From Agromyces hippuratus (GTDB lineage Bacteria > Actinomycetota > Actinomycetes > Actinomycetales > Microbacteriaceae): DNA of 64,000 bases. The stretch lies in NCBI RefSeq assembly GCF_013410355.1, contig NZ_JACCFI010000001.1:2418001-2482000 (forward strand). Reading direction: 5' to 3'. Positions 57,102 through 64,000 of this stretch are shown piece after piece (the first letter of the stretch is position 1; each line of letters opens with the position of its first letter). The notes beneath the pieces were generated by a model. That model was not told the DNA's origin, did not search any database, and saw only the letters and a list, made by a program, of their open reading frames with translations. A program made the translations under genes and the position numbers.

Positions 57102-59126
57102 TCAGTGGTCTCGGGAGATCAGGTGGGTCTGGAGCCGGGCCGTCAGTTCGGCGTCGAAGGCGCGCTGCACGCCGTCGAGTTCGGCGACGGCGACGGCCGA
57201 GCGCGTGCTCGAGAGCAGCCAGATGTCGTCGGCCGAAGGCAACTGCTCGACGCGCACGGGCTCGCGATGCGTCTCGTGGCCGAGCTCGGCGAGCAGTTCG
57301 ATCGCACTCGCGAGGGTGGTGCCGGCGAGGATGCCGTCGTCGCTCGGCGGGGAGACGAAGCGATCGCCGAACCGCAGCAGCACCGTCGACGAGGGCCCTT
57401 CGAGCACGAAGCCGTCGCTGCTCGTGAAGATGACGTCGGCGGCCCCGCGCCGCGCCGCTTCGCGCAGCACCGACTTGTTGACCGCGTACGACAGCGACTT
57501 CGCCCCCTGCAGCAGCCACGGCGAGGTGCGCGCGACGTCGCGGCGGTACCCGCGGTCGAGCGTGACGACGGCGACGCCCTGCTCGCGCGGCACGGTGAAG
57601 TCGGCGGCGTCGGCGAGGTGGACCCAGCCCACCGGCACGCCGGCGCCCTCGACTCCGCGCGTCATCACGAACTTGACGAAGCCGTCGGCGGGGCTGTCGT
57701 GCGCTGCGATCGCAGCGTGGATGGCGTCGCGCCACACGTCGAGCTTCGGCGCGGGCAGGTCGAGCATCGCCGCGGAGCGGGCGAAGCGCTGCAAGTGCTC
57801 CTCGATCGCCTGCGGACGGCCGCGGTGCACGCCGAGCGTCTCGAAGATGCCGTCGCCGCGCGTCGCGCTCAGGTCGCGCACGTCGAGCTGCGGCGCGTCG
57901 AGGTCGGCGAAACGGAAGGGGGTCGGCGTGACCGGGCCGCCCTCGGCCGCGTCGTCGACCATGACGAGCACGGCAGCGGACGCCCCGGCTCGCGTGTCGT
58001 TCGGCGCGGCGCGCTCATCGGAGTCGAAGCGGCGCTCGAGGTTCTGCTCGATCCAGGCCGGATCGACCTCGAAGCCGATGCCGGGGCCCGTCGGCACCTT
58101 CACGATGCCGTCGCGTGCGGTCACGGCCGGCACGATCACGTCGCGTGCGTAGTACTTGTCGGACCCCGAGACATCCGAGGGGTAGCTGAAGTGCTCGAGG
58201 GAGGAGAGGGCGAGGTTCGCGGCCCGCCCGATGCCGAACTCGTGCATGCCGCCGCACCACACCGGGATGCCCGCGTCGCCGGCGAGGTCGTGCGCGGCCT
58301 TGGCGACCGTCAGACCGCCCATGCGGGAGACCTTGATGTTCAGCACCCGGCCGGAACCGAGCGCGATCATGGTGCGCAGGTCGTCGAGCCGCACGACGGA
58401 CTCGTCGAGGCAGACCGGCGTCTCGATGCGCTCCTGCAGGCGCGCATGACCTACGAAGTCGCCGGGCGCGAAGGGCTGCTCGATCATGCTGAGCGACTCG
58501 GCGTCGAACCCGGCCAGGCGGGCGATCGTGTCGTCGTCGCTCGCGTAGGCGCCGTTCGCATCGACGTGCATCAGGAGGTCGGGGAATGCACGGCGCACCT
58601 CGCGCACGGGGTCGAGGTCCCAGCCCGGTGCGATCTTCAGCTTGACCCGGCCGTAGCCGGCGTCGAGCTGCACCGCCACCTGCGCGAGCAGTTCGTCGAT
58701 GGTCGGTTCGATGCCGAGCGAGACGCCGGCGGCGACCTCGGTGCGGGTGCCGCCGAGCGCCTCGGCCAGCGGGATGCCGCGCGACCTCGACCAGAGATCC
58801 CACGCCGCCCCGGCGAAGCCCGCCTTCGTGAACTCGTGGCCGCGGATCTTCTGCCAGAGTGCGTCGACCTCGCTCGGGTGCTGCCACTCGGCATCGATCA
58901 CGAGCGGCACGAGGTAGCGGGTCGCGATCGACCAGGCCGTCTCGGTGTTCTCAGCCGTGAAGTACGGGTCGCTCGGCGAGGCGATCTCGCCCCATCCGAT
59001 GGCACCGGCGTCGTCGGTGAACCGCACGAGGATGTGCTCGAGGCCGGTCTTGCGGTGCGAGCTCGTCTGGAAGCCGTGCACGAGGGGCAGGCTCACCTGG
59101 AAGAGTTCGATGCGGGTGACCCTCAT
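57102..59126 (-). CDS. Enolase-superfamily (OSBS/N-acylamino-acid racemase-like) domain fused to class IV aminotransferase domain
   Basis: 674 aa. Residues 1-370 form an enolase-superfamily barrel of the MenC/NAAAR/dipeptide-epimerase type. Catalytic Lys-x-Lys is in GRVKLKIAP. Metal ligands are in MHVDANGAY (Asp), SMIEQPF (Glu) and VCLDES (Asp), and the opposite lysine is in NIKVSRMGG. After a linker (FDSDERAAPNDTRAGASAA) residues 395-674 form a class IV PLP domain like aminodeoxychorismate lyase, with TRGDGIFETLGV, the lysine in LQGAKSLSYAVNK, and SSDGFVLEGPSSTVLL. I traced the junction codon by codon: no stop. An internal GTG/ATG (VLVMVDD) could start the second domain alone. ATG 59126 overlaps the SIS gene stop. 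Confidence 0.82.
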   Translation of the reverse strand: MRVTRIELFQVSLPLVHGFQTSSHRKTGLEHILVRFTDDAGAIGWGEIASPSDPYFTAENTETAWSIATRYLVPLVIDAEWQHPSEVDALWQKIRGHEFTKAGFAGAAWDLWSRSRGIPLAEALGGTRTEVAAGVSLGIEPTIDELLAQVAVQLDAGYGRVKLKIAPGWDLDPVREVRRAFPDLLMHVDANGAYASDDDTIARLAGFDAESLSMIEQPFAPGDFVGHARLQERIETPVCLDESVVRLDDLRTMIALGSGRVLNIKVSRMGGLTVAKAAHDLAGDAGIPVWCGGMHEFGIGRAANLALSSLEHFSYPSDVSGSDKYYARDVIVPAVTARDGIVKVPTGPGIGFEVDPAWIEQNLERRFDSDERAAPNDTRAGASAAVLVMVDDAAEGGPVTPTPFRFADLDAPQLDVRDLSATRGDGIFETLGVHRGRPQAIEEHLQRFARSAAMLDLPAPKLDVWRDAIHAAIAAHDSPADGFVKFVMTRGVEGAGVPVGWVHLADAADFTVPREQGVAVVTLDRGYRRDVARTSPWLLQGAKSLSYAVNKSVLREAARRGAADVIFTSSDGFVLEGPSSTVLLRFGDRFVSPPSDDGILAGTTLASAIELLAELGHETHREPVRVEQLPSADDIWLLSSTRSAVAVAELDGVQRAFDAELTARLQTHLISRDH

Positions 59127-59836
59127 GGTGCGTCCTCGTCGTTCCGGTGGTCGAAGTACAGGTTCATCTCGTGGTTCAGCTCGTCGCGCGTCGCCAGCCG
59201 GCGGCGGGCGCCCTTGGCGCTCGCGGTCGTGAGCGTGCTGAGCAGGTGGCAGACGGCGGCGACCGAGGTCGGCGAGTCGGCATACGACGCGGATCCGGTC
59301 TGCAGCACGATGAGCGAGGTCGCGAACGGCGCGAGCGGGGCCTCGTCGCTGTCGGTGAAGACGACGAGCTGACCGCCCGCCTCGCTGAAGAGCCGGCCGA
59401 GCGTGACCGTCTCGCGGCGGTAGCGGCGCAGCGAGAAGAGGATGAGCACGTCGGTCGAGCGCACGTCGCTGAGCACGTCGAGCGGGTTCAGCGCATGCCC
59501 GTCGATCAGGTAGACGTTCGGCACCGTCGCGGCGAGGTCGGCGTTCAAGAGCGCGGCGTACGCCGCCGACTTGCCCGCACCGGCGATGAACTTGCGCCGC
59601 GAACCGAGGATGATCGCGGCTGCCTGCGGCACGGCCGCGCTCGCCCGGAGGTGCGCGAAGGTGCTCTCGAGCGAGGCCGCCTCGGTCTCCATCACGCGGT
59701 CCTGGAGCCCCTCGGCAGAGAGGTTCTTGCGCATGCGCATGCCGAACCGCGCCTCGGGCGAGCTCAGCGTGCGGTTGAGTTCGTGCTCGAGCTGTTCGTG
59801 CTCGAGCTGTTCGTCGCTGCGCGCCTGCATCGTCAT
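59123..59836 (-). CDS. SIS-domain protein of the RpiR/MurR type without a helix-turn-helix
   Basis: 237 aa. The SIS sugar-isomerase domain (about residues 75-215) shows FIAGAGKSAAYAALL, DVLILFSLRRYRRETV and LVVFTDSDEAPLA. In place of the roughly 75-residue N-terminal DNA-binding domain of RpiR regulators there are only a short charged segment containing a duplicated EQLEH and the linker helix. ATG 59836 overlaps the acetyltransferase stop. Either it binds DNA by other means, acts as a sensor with another protein, or is an isomerase-like enzyme for an amino sugar. Confidence 0.75.
   Translation of the reverse strand: MTMQARSDEQLEHEQLEHELNRTLSSPEARFGMRMRKNLSAEGLQDRVMETEAASLESTFAHLRASAAVPQAAAIILGSRRKFIAGAGKSAAYAALLNADLAATVPNVYLIDGHALNPLDVLSDVRSTDVLILFSLRRYRRETVTLGRLFSEAGGQLVVFTDSDEAPLAPFATSLIVLQTGSASYADSPTSVAAVCHLLSTLTTASAKGARRRLATRDELNHEMNLYFDHRNDEDAP
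59781..59810. repeat. Tandem 15-bp duplication in the SIS gene
   Basis: TCGTGCTCGAGCTGT is present twice, 59781-59795 and 59796-59810. It encodes the repeated residues EQLEH-EQLEH near the N terminus. Length variation between strains is likely. Confidence 0.85.
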
Positions 59837-60612
59837 CGGTGCCGCCCGCCTGCCGTGGCCGGCACGGCGAGGTAGGCCGATGCACCCGAATCGATGCGCC
59901 GGCAGCTCACGAGCACGAAGCCCTGCTCGTGCAGGTGCTGCATCGTGTCGTGCAGCCGGGCCGTGCCCGCTTCGCCGTTCGGGACGACCACCCACCGGCC
60001 GTCCCCGTGCGCGATCGCCGCACCCGGCTCGGCACCCGCGAGCGAGGCAGGGGCTCGCTCGGCGCGGGCCTCGGCGTAGGGGTCGGCGCCTGTCGCCAGC
60101 GGCCAGTCGACGAGCAGCCGGTCGGTGCCGGGGCGCCCGTAGTAGTCGCGCACGAATGCGGCGCTGTGCGCCCCGAGGATGTCGAAGTTGAAGTGGGCGT
60201 TGCGCCCCAGGGCGGGGTCGAACGCCCAGCGCATCGTCGAGACCCCCGAGGCGAGCACGACCTCTCGCTGGCGCAGCTTGAGCAGCCGTCCGACGCCGCG
60301 GCCCTGCGCGTGCTGCTCGACCACCGCGGCCTGCGAATAGTGGAAGACGCCCGACTCGTCGGACCCGAGGAATCCGTATGCGAAGCCGATGAGCTCGCCG
60401 TCGGCCGACCGCACGCCGATCGCCGACCCGCCGTTCCGCACGAGCGCGCTCAGCAGGTTGCTGTTCAGCGCGAGCTCCTCCGAGGAGTATCCGAAGACGC
60501 GTCGGTACAGCGCACTCGCCTGCTGGAAGTCTTCGTACTTCGAGAGCTCATGGGTGGTGAGCATCTCGCCCGCCCCACGGTCTCGCGCCTGCGCTTCGGT
60601 CACGCTGTTCAT
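59833..60612 (-). CDS. GNAT-family acetyltransferase of the peptide cluster
   Basis: 259 aa. A GNAT core (FAYGFLGSDESGVFHYSQAAVVEQHAQGRGVGRLLKLRQREVV) carries a long C-terminal region with FDPALGRNAHFNFDILGAHSAAFVRDYYG, the layout of the larger GNAT subfamily found near M20 peptidase and MenC-like genes. It may N-acetylate an amino acid or peptide that the racemase-like enzyme uses as its N-acyl substrate; this is inference. ATG 60612 overlaps the palindrome at 60611, and an alternative ATG at 60564 would free it. Confidence 0.82.
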   Translation of the reverse strand: MNSVTEAQARDRGAGEMLTTHELSKYEDFQQASALYRRVFGYSSEELALNSNLLSALVRNGGSAIGVRSADGELIGFAYGFLGSDESGVFHYSQAAVVEQHAQGRGVGRLLKLRQREVVLASGVSTMRWAFDPALGRNAHFNFDILGAHSAAFVRDYYGRPGTDRLLVDWPLATGADPYAEARAERAPASLAGAEPGAAIAHGDGRWVVVPNGEAGTARLHDTMQHLHEQGFVLVSCRRIDSGASAYLAVPATAGGRHR

Positions 60613-60629
60613 TATACGAATCATATAAT
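60611..60629. promoter_or_regulatory. 19-bp palindrome at the GNAT start (site A)
   Basis: ATTATACGAATCATATAAT, matching its reverse complement at 16 of 18 non-central positions. The core ATACGAATCATAT (60614-60626) resembles site B at 60701. It is AT-rich in a very GC-rich region and lies between the divergent GNAT and M20 genes. Confidence 0.65.
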
Positions 60630-60700
60630 TGACACGTCCAGCGAAATCATCGTGCGTTTCGCCCGGAATTCTTCGACCACGGCTCGACGGTGTTGCTACC

Positions 60701-60713
60701 ATATGCTTCATAT
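60701..60713. promoter_or_regulatory. 13-bp palindrome before the M20 gene (site B)
   Basis: ATATG-CTT-CATAT, perfect 5-bp arms, 17 bp before the M20 ATG and just upstream of its AAGGAG. On the minus strand site A reads ATATGATTCGTAT, so the two sites share ATATGnTTC(A/G)TAT. Confidence 0.65.
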
Positions 60714-60730
60714 CTTCGACAAGGAGCGAC

Positions 60731-61867
60731 ATGACGCCAGCAGAGGTCGGGGCAGCGGTGGATGCCGCGTGGCACACGGTGCTCGAGCGCCTGGAGCAGC
60801 TCGTCCGCATCGAGACCCCTTCGCTCGACGCGGCGGCGAGCGCGAGCATCGCCCGGGTGCTCACGGAGTGGTTCGAGCCGCTCGCGAGCGAGGTGCGGGC
60901 CGTCGTCACCGAGGCGGGCACGCACCTCGTCATCGAGGTTCCCGGCTCGACTGATGCGGCTCCGCTCCTGCTGCTCGGCCACTCCGACACGGTGTGGGAC
61001 CACGGCGCACTGGCCGGAGACGTGCCGTGGTCGGTCGACGGCGACGTCGTGCGCGGCCCGGGCGTCTTCGACATGAAGAGCGGGCTCGTGATCATGCTCG
61101 CGGCGCTCGAGATCCTGCGGGATCGACCGAGGCGCGCGGTGCGGATCCTCGTCAACTGCGACGAGGAGGTCGGCTCGCCCACCTCGCAGGAGCTCGTGCG
61201 GACGGCGCTCGACGGCGTCGCCGGCGTCATCGGCTTCGAGTCGCCGCACCCCGACGGCGCGTTCAAGGTCGGGCGCGCGGGCAGCACGCGGCTGCGGCTC
61301 GAGGTCGAGGGCAGGGCGGCGCACGCCGCGCTCGACCCGGAGAACGGCGTCTCGGCCATCGACGAGCTCGTCGACCAGTTGCTCGTCGTGCGCGGGATCG
61401 TCGCCGAGGCCTCCGCGACCACCCCGGTGCTCTGCAACGTCGGCACCGTCTCGGGCGGCGCGAGGGCGAACGTCGTGCCCGATGCGGCCTCCGCCGAGAT
61501 CGGACTCCGCTTCGTCGACGCCGGATCGGAGCGACACGTGCTCGACGCGCTCGCCCGGCTCGACCCGATCCGTTCCGGTGCGGTCGTGCGCACGGTCGTG
61601 CTGACGAGCCGCCCGGCGTGGCAGGCGGGCGCGGGCGACGAGGAGCTGCTCGAGGAAGTGGGGCGCGCGGCATCCGCTCTGGGGCAGTCGGCGAGCGGCC
61701 GGCCCGCAGCAGGTGCCGGCGACACGAACCTCGTCGGCTCGCTCGGTGTCGCGACGATCGACGGATTCGGCCCCCGCGGCGGCGGCGCCCACGCGGTGAC
61801 CGAGCACCTGCTGCTCTCATCGCTGCGAGAGCGCATCGAGCTGCTCACGGCCCTGCTCGCCCGCTGA
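60731..61867 (+). CDS. M20-family metallopeptidase
   Basis: 378 aa. A zinc-dependent M20 (carboxypeptidase G2/ArgE-like) enzyme: LLLGHSDTVWDHG (zinc His, Asp), GVFDMKSGL (bridging Asp), NCDEEVGS (catalytic Glu and zinc Glu), a dimerisation domain with RAAHAALDPENGVSAI, and GFGPRGGGAHAVTEHLLL (last zinc His). It would hydrolyse N-acyl-amino acids or small peptides. It is divergent from the GNAT operon and shares the palindromes at 60611 and 60701. AAGGAG precedes the ATG. Confidence 0.93.
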   Translation: MTPAEVGAAVDAAWHTVLERLEQLVRIETPSLDAAASASIARVLTEWFEPLASEVRAVVTEAGTHLVIEVPGSTDAAPLLLLGHSDTVWDHGALAGDVPWSVDGDVVRGPGVFDMKSGLVIMLAALEILRDRPRRAVRILVNCDEEVGSPTSQELVRTALDGVAGVIGFESPHPDGAFKVGRAGSTRLRLEVEGRAAHAALDPENGVSAIDELVDQLLVVRGIVAEASATTPVLCNVGTVSGGARANVVPDAASAEIGLRFVDAGSERHVLDALARLDPIRSGAVVRTVVLTSRPAWQAGAGDEELLEEVGRAASALGQSASGRPAAGAGDTNLVGSLGVATIDGFGPRGGGAHAVTEHLLLSSLRERIELLTALLAR

Positions 61868-61874
61868 TCCCCGC

Positions 61875-63128
61875 TCACCAGTTGCGTTCCTCACCGGGCG
61901 CAGCCGGCAGCGGCACGTCGGCGGGGCGCATCACGTAGACCACGCCGCCGCTGCCGCCGGCGCTCCGCAGCCAGGCGCGTTCGAAGGCCGCGCGCGGATA
62001 GCTCCGCCGAACGGCCGCGTTCTCAGGCGCCGCGGGGTCGTTCACGACGACGTCGCCGTCGACGGTGAACCCCGCGATGACGAGCAGGTGCCCCTCGGTC
62101 ACGTAACCCGCCTCGGGGAGCTCGTCGCGCGTGAACGCGACCGAGGCGACGAGCGGGATGCCTGCGGCGATGAACCGTTCGGCCTCGTCGAGCGAGCGCA
62201 ACCGGGTGACGAACGACTCGAGCCCGTTCCGTGCGGCGAACGCGGCGTTGAACGACCAGTTGCCCGTGCCGGCGTACCCGTGGTCGTAGCAGCCGTCGGC
62301 TGCCCAGACGACCTGGGGGTCGCCGTTCGGCGCCTCGATGCCGGCGAGAGCCTGCTCGGAGGGCAGCCGGCCCCAGAAGCCGAGCACCATGGCGGTCGAG
62401 GTCGGCGAGCACCAGGCCTCGCCGCCCCCGCCGAGTTCGAGGCGCGCCCCGCGGTGCAGTTGCTGCGAGAACCGCGGCACGTCGAGCGCGAGGCCGCGGG
62501 CGCCGCCCCGGTCGACGCCGTCGTGCCCGTGCCCGTTCCCGTGCCGGTCGCGCGCCGGCTGGGACCCGGGCGTCGGGTCGTCGATCGTAGAGACCATCGC
62601 CCCCACCATCACGAGCGATGCGTCGGCGCGGGCGTCGTCACCGCGGGCGAAGGTCGCGCGAAGCCGGTACGCCGTGAACGCCCGGCCCTCGGCGGCGACG
62701 AAGGTGTCGGCGTGCACGGATGCATCGGTGTCCCGCTGCCCCGGCACCGACGTGCGACGGACGCCCCCCGGTGCATCGTCGCGCTCCGCCCACCGAGCCA
62801 GCACGAACCAGGCGCTCCACGACCCGTCGGCGATCCTGGCGCTGAGCTCGAGTTCGATCCACGTGCCCGGAGGGGTGATCGCGTGCCACGACAGGATCGC
62901 CTCGGTCGCCGGGAACGGCACCTCGACGGCATCGGAGGCCCACCGGCTCGTCGACGGTGACGACGACGGTGACGACGACGGTGACGACGACGGTGACGAC
63001 GACGAGTCGGCTTCATCCGCACGCGCCGGCCTCAGGCGTGCCGAGTCGTCGACGACGGTGCCCGCGTGGGCGCCCCGGGAGAACCCGGTCGCCCCGCGCA
63101 CCGCGCTGAACTGCACGTGCCGTGCCAT
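61875..63128 (-). CDS. Peptidase C39-like protein
   Basis: 417 aa. The N-terminal half (residues 60-215) is a beta-rich domain (AILSWHAITPPGTWIELELSARIADGSWSAWFVLARW). The C-terminal half is a papain-like C39-type domain with the catalytic Cys240 in GGEAWCSPTSTAMVLGFWG, His in EGHLLVIAGFTVDG and Asp/Asn in VVNDPAAPENA. A Ser/Pro repeat (residues 41-60) arises from a 12-bp tandem repeat. No signal peptide is evident. The role could be peptide or murein cleavage; the beta-rich half may bind glycan. It is convergent with the M20 gene. Confidence 0.82.
   Translation of the reverse strand: MARHVQFSAVRGATGFSRGAHAGTVVDDSARLRPARADEADSSSSPSSSPSSSPSSSPSTSRWASDAVEVPFPATEAILSWHAITPPGTWIELELSARIADGSWSAWFVLARWAERDDAPGGVRRTSVPGQRDTDASVHADTFVAAEGRAFTAYRLRATFARGDDARADASLVMVGAMVSTIDDPTPGSQPARDRHGNGHGHDGVDRGGARGLALDVPRFSQQLHRGARLELGGGGEAWCSPTSTAMVLGFWGRLPSEQALAGIEAPNGDPQVVWAADGCYDHGYAGTGNWSFNAAFAARNGLESFVTRLRSLDEAERFIAAGIPLVASVAFTRDELPEAGYVTEGHLLVIAGFTVDGDVVVNDPAAPENAAVRRSYPRAAFERAWLRSAGGSGGVVYVMRPADVPLPAAPGEERNW
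62953..63000. repeat. Four tandem copies of a 12-bp repeat in the C39-like gene
   Basis: GACGGTGACGAC repeated four times without change. On the coding strand it encodes a run of Ser-Ser-Ser-Pro units between the N-terminal segment and the beta-rich domain. It is a microsatellite-like array and probably variable in length. Confidence 0.9.
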
Positions 63129-63141
63129 GAGATCCCCCGCC

Positions 63142-63969
63142 TCAGCCGTGCAGCAGGTGGTCGCGGATGACGTCGCCGGCCTCGCGCATCGTCGCGAGCG
63201 CCTCGTCGCGGTGATCGGATCCCCGCTCCCAGTTCGCGAGCACCGAGTACGCCACTCGGCGCTGCGGCGACATCGCCACGCCGACGTCGCCGCGCACGCG
63301 GCTCGTCGTGCCGGTCTTGTTCCACATCCAGATGTCGCGGTCGTAGAAGTAGTGCGCGAGCGGGTCGAGCCCCCAGGCCGACGCCACCATCGAGCAGTCC
63401 ATGCCCGCGCCGAGCCATCGGCGCAGGGTGTCGCACCCGGCCTCGGTCAGCACCTCGTTCTTCGCGACCCGAGCGACGAAGTCGGTGAGCTCTCGGGCGG
63501 TGCCCGTCGAGAGGTTCGGCGGGAAGCCCGTGGGGATCGGCCAGCGCACGATGTCGTCGAGCGAGGAGTCGGTGTAGCCGAGGGCCGCGGTCGACGCGTG
63601 CACCGCGTCGAGGCCGACCCGGCGGCACATGGTGTTCGTGGCCGCGTTGTCGCTCACCGCGCCGATGAGGGCGCAGAGGTCGTAGATGCTGAGCGTGTCG
63701 GCCTGCAGCAGGTACCAGAGCCCCGAGTTGTCCATCCACTCGCTCGGGCGGCGGGTCACCGGCTCGTCGAGTCGCAGCTCGCCGCGCTGCTCGAGTTCGA
63801 GCACCGTGTGCAGCAGGAACACCTTGCCGATGCTCGCGGTGTCGAGGGCGAGGTGCTCGCCCTGCTCGAAGAGCACGTGGCCCGAGTCGAGGTCGACCGC
63901 CTTGGCCGACCAGGTGATGCCCGATCCCGTCGCGAACTCCATGCGCTCCCCCGTTCCGCCCTGCGTCAT
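63142..63969 (-). CDS. Class A beta-lactamase-fold serine hydrolase
   Basis: 275 aa. The penicillin-interactive triad is visible: Ser46-x-x-Lys49 in DTASIGKVFL, SDN in GAVSDNAATN and KTG in MWNKTGTTSR. There is no signal peptide, so it acts in the cytoplasm unless the start is elsewhere (ATG 63942 has a better ribosome binding site). In this setting a D-amino-acid peptidase or esterase-like role is likelier than antibiotic resistance. ATG 63969 overlaps a stop codon of the gene upstream. Confidence 0.88.
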   Translation of the reverse strand: MTQGGTGERMEFATGSGITWSAKAVDLDSGHVLFEQGEHLALDTASIGKVFLLHTVLELEQRGELRLDEPVTRRPSEWMDNSGLWYLLQADTLSIYDLCALIGAVSDNAATNTMCRRVGLDAVHASTAALGYTDSSLDDIVRWPIPTGFPPNLSTGTARELTDFVARVAKNEVLTEAGCDTLRRWLGAGMDCSMVASAWGLDPLAHYFYDRDIWMWNKTGTTSRVRGDVGVAMSPQRRVAYSVLANWERGSDHRDEALATMREAGDVIRDHLLHG

Positions 63970-64000
63970 GCCCGCGCCTCGGCCTCGAGCACGCGTCCGG
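63966..64000 (-). CDS. Partial 3' end of an upstream gene (cut by the window edge)
   Basis: The minus-strand frame ending at the TGA overlapping the hydrolase ATG reads GRVLEAEARA before the stop. The overlap (ATGA) implies an operon. The short tail fits, for example, an ABC ATPase C terminus, but ten residues are not enough to identify it. Confidence 0.35.
   Translation of the reverse strand, partial: GRVLEAEARA

Noticed and set aside
62953..63000. A CRISPR-like array
   Set aside because: The repeat unit is only 12 bp, there are no spacers, and it lies inside a coding frame with no cas genes nearby.
63142..63969. An antibiotic-resistance beta-lactamase
   Set aside because: The SxxK, SDN and KTG motifs are present, but there is no secretion signal and the neighbours are peptide-catabolic. 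Resistance is not supported.

Overview
The window looks like a chromosomal segment of a high-GC actinobacterium, most likely a member of the Microbacteriaceae (Agromyces-like). The grounds are GC-saturated third codon positions, many GTG starts, tightly overlapping ATGA/GTGA operons, a DUF222-HNH gene, an actinobacterial EF-G2, F420 metabolism, two short repeat families that I associate from memory with Microbacteriaceae, and a very frequent GGATGCC/GGCATCC word. No rRNA, intact tRNA, CRISPR array, prophage or insertion sequence was seen.

Layout. 0-5 kb: a MocR-type regulator, a convergent EF-G-like GTPase, a DeoR regulator and a small DUF4406-type protein. 5-9 kb: cofD followed by an F420-0-type ABC transporter (lipoprotein, permease, ATPase). 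A foldable leader precedes the lipoprotein gene and a repeat element lies in frame inside the permease gene. 9-17.5 kb: an accessory-looking stretch with small membrane and DUF proteins, ohr/ohrR, a RibD-like reductase, a decayed NTF2-fold gene, MmcQ/YjbR, a YCII protein plus its ECF42-type sigma factor, a winged-helix protein and a kinase-like protein without a P-loop. 17.5-23 kb: gamma-glutamyltransferase, then F420-dependent glucose-6-phosphate dehydrogenase, CofC, a second F420-type oxidoreductase and CofE. The F420 pathway is thus split by the accessory block. 23-29.6 kb: exonuclease III, a CmtR-like metal sensor with a CDF efflux pump, an ECF sigma factor with a membrane partner, a Ser/Thr kinase with a lipoprotein, and an alpha/beta hydrolase. 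29.6-37 kb: an SDR, two divergent related acetyltransferases, membrane proteins, a TetR/MFS drug-efflux pair, DUF4190 and a lipoprotein with internal repeats. 37-45 kb: DUF6421 plus an SDR, two exported proteins that share an unrecognised Cys/Trp domain, an MFS pump, a holin-like protein, a PadR operon and a PIG-L deacetylase. 45-55 kb: HNH protein, EXPERA-like protein, ArsR/SulP, a two-component system, cupin, an ArsR-AHSA1-DHFR operon and an MFS protein. 55-64 kb: a catabolic-looking peptide/cell-wall gene set comprising a GATase-like protein, M19 dipeptidase, an enolase-superfamily/aminotransferase-IV fusion, a SIS protein lacking a helix-turn-helix, an acetyltransferase, a divergent M20 peptidase, a C39-like peptidase and a class A beta-lactamase-fold hydrolase.

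How the genes work together. CofC, CofD and CofE would build F420 from FO, and Fgd and the second luciferase-like enzyme would use it; the FO synthase is not in this window. The transporter beside cofD belongs to a set proposed from genome context to move F420-0. The 55-64 kb block plausibly cleaves and epimerises peptides, perhaps from murein. Two near-identical palindromes sit in its divergent promoter region. Several regulator/target pairs (OhrR/Ohr, CmtR-like/CDF, TetR/MFS, ArsR/SulP, ArsR/AHSA1) have inverted repeats at the positions expected for their operators.
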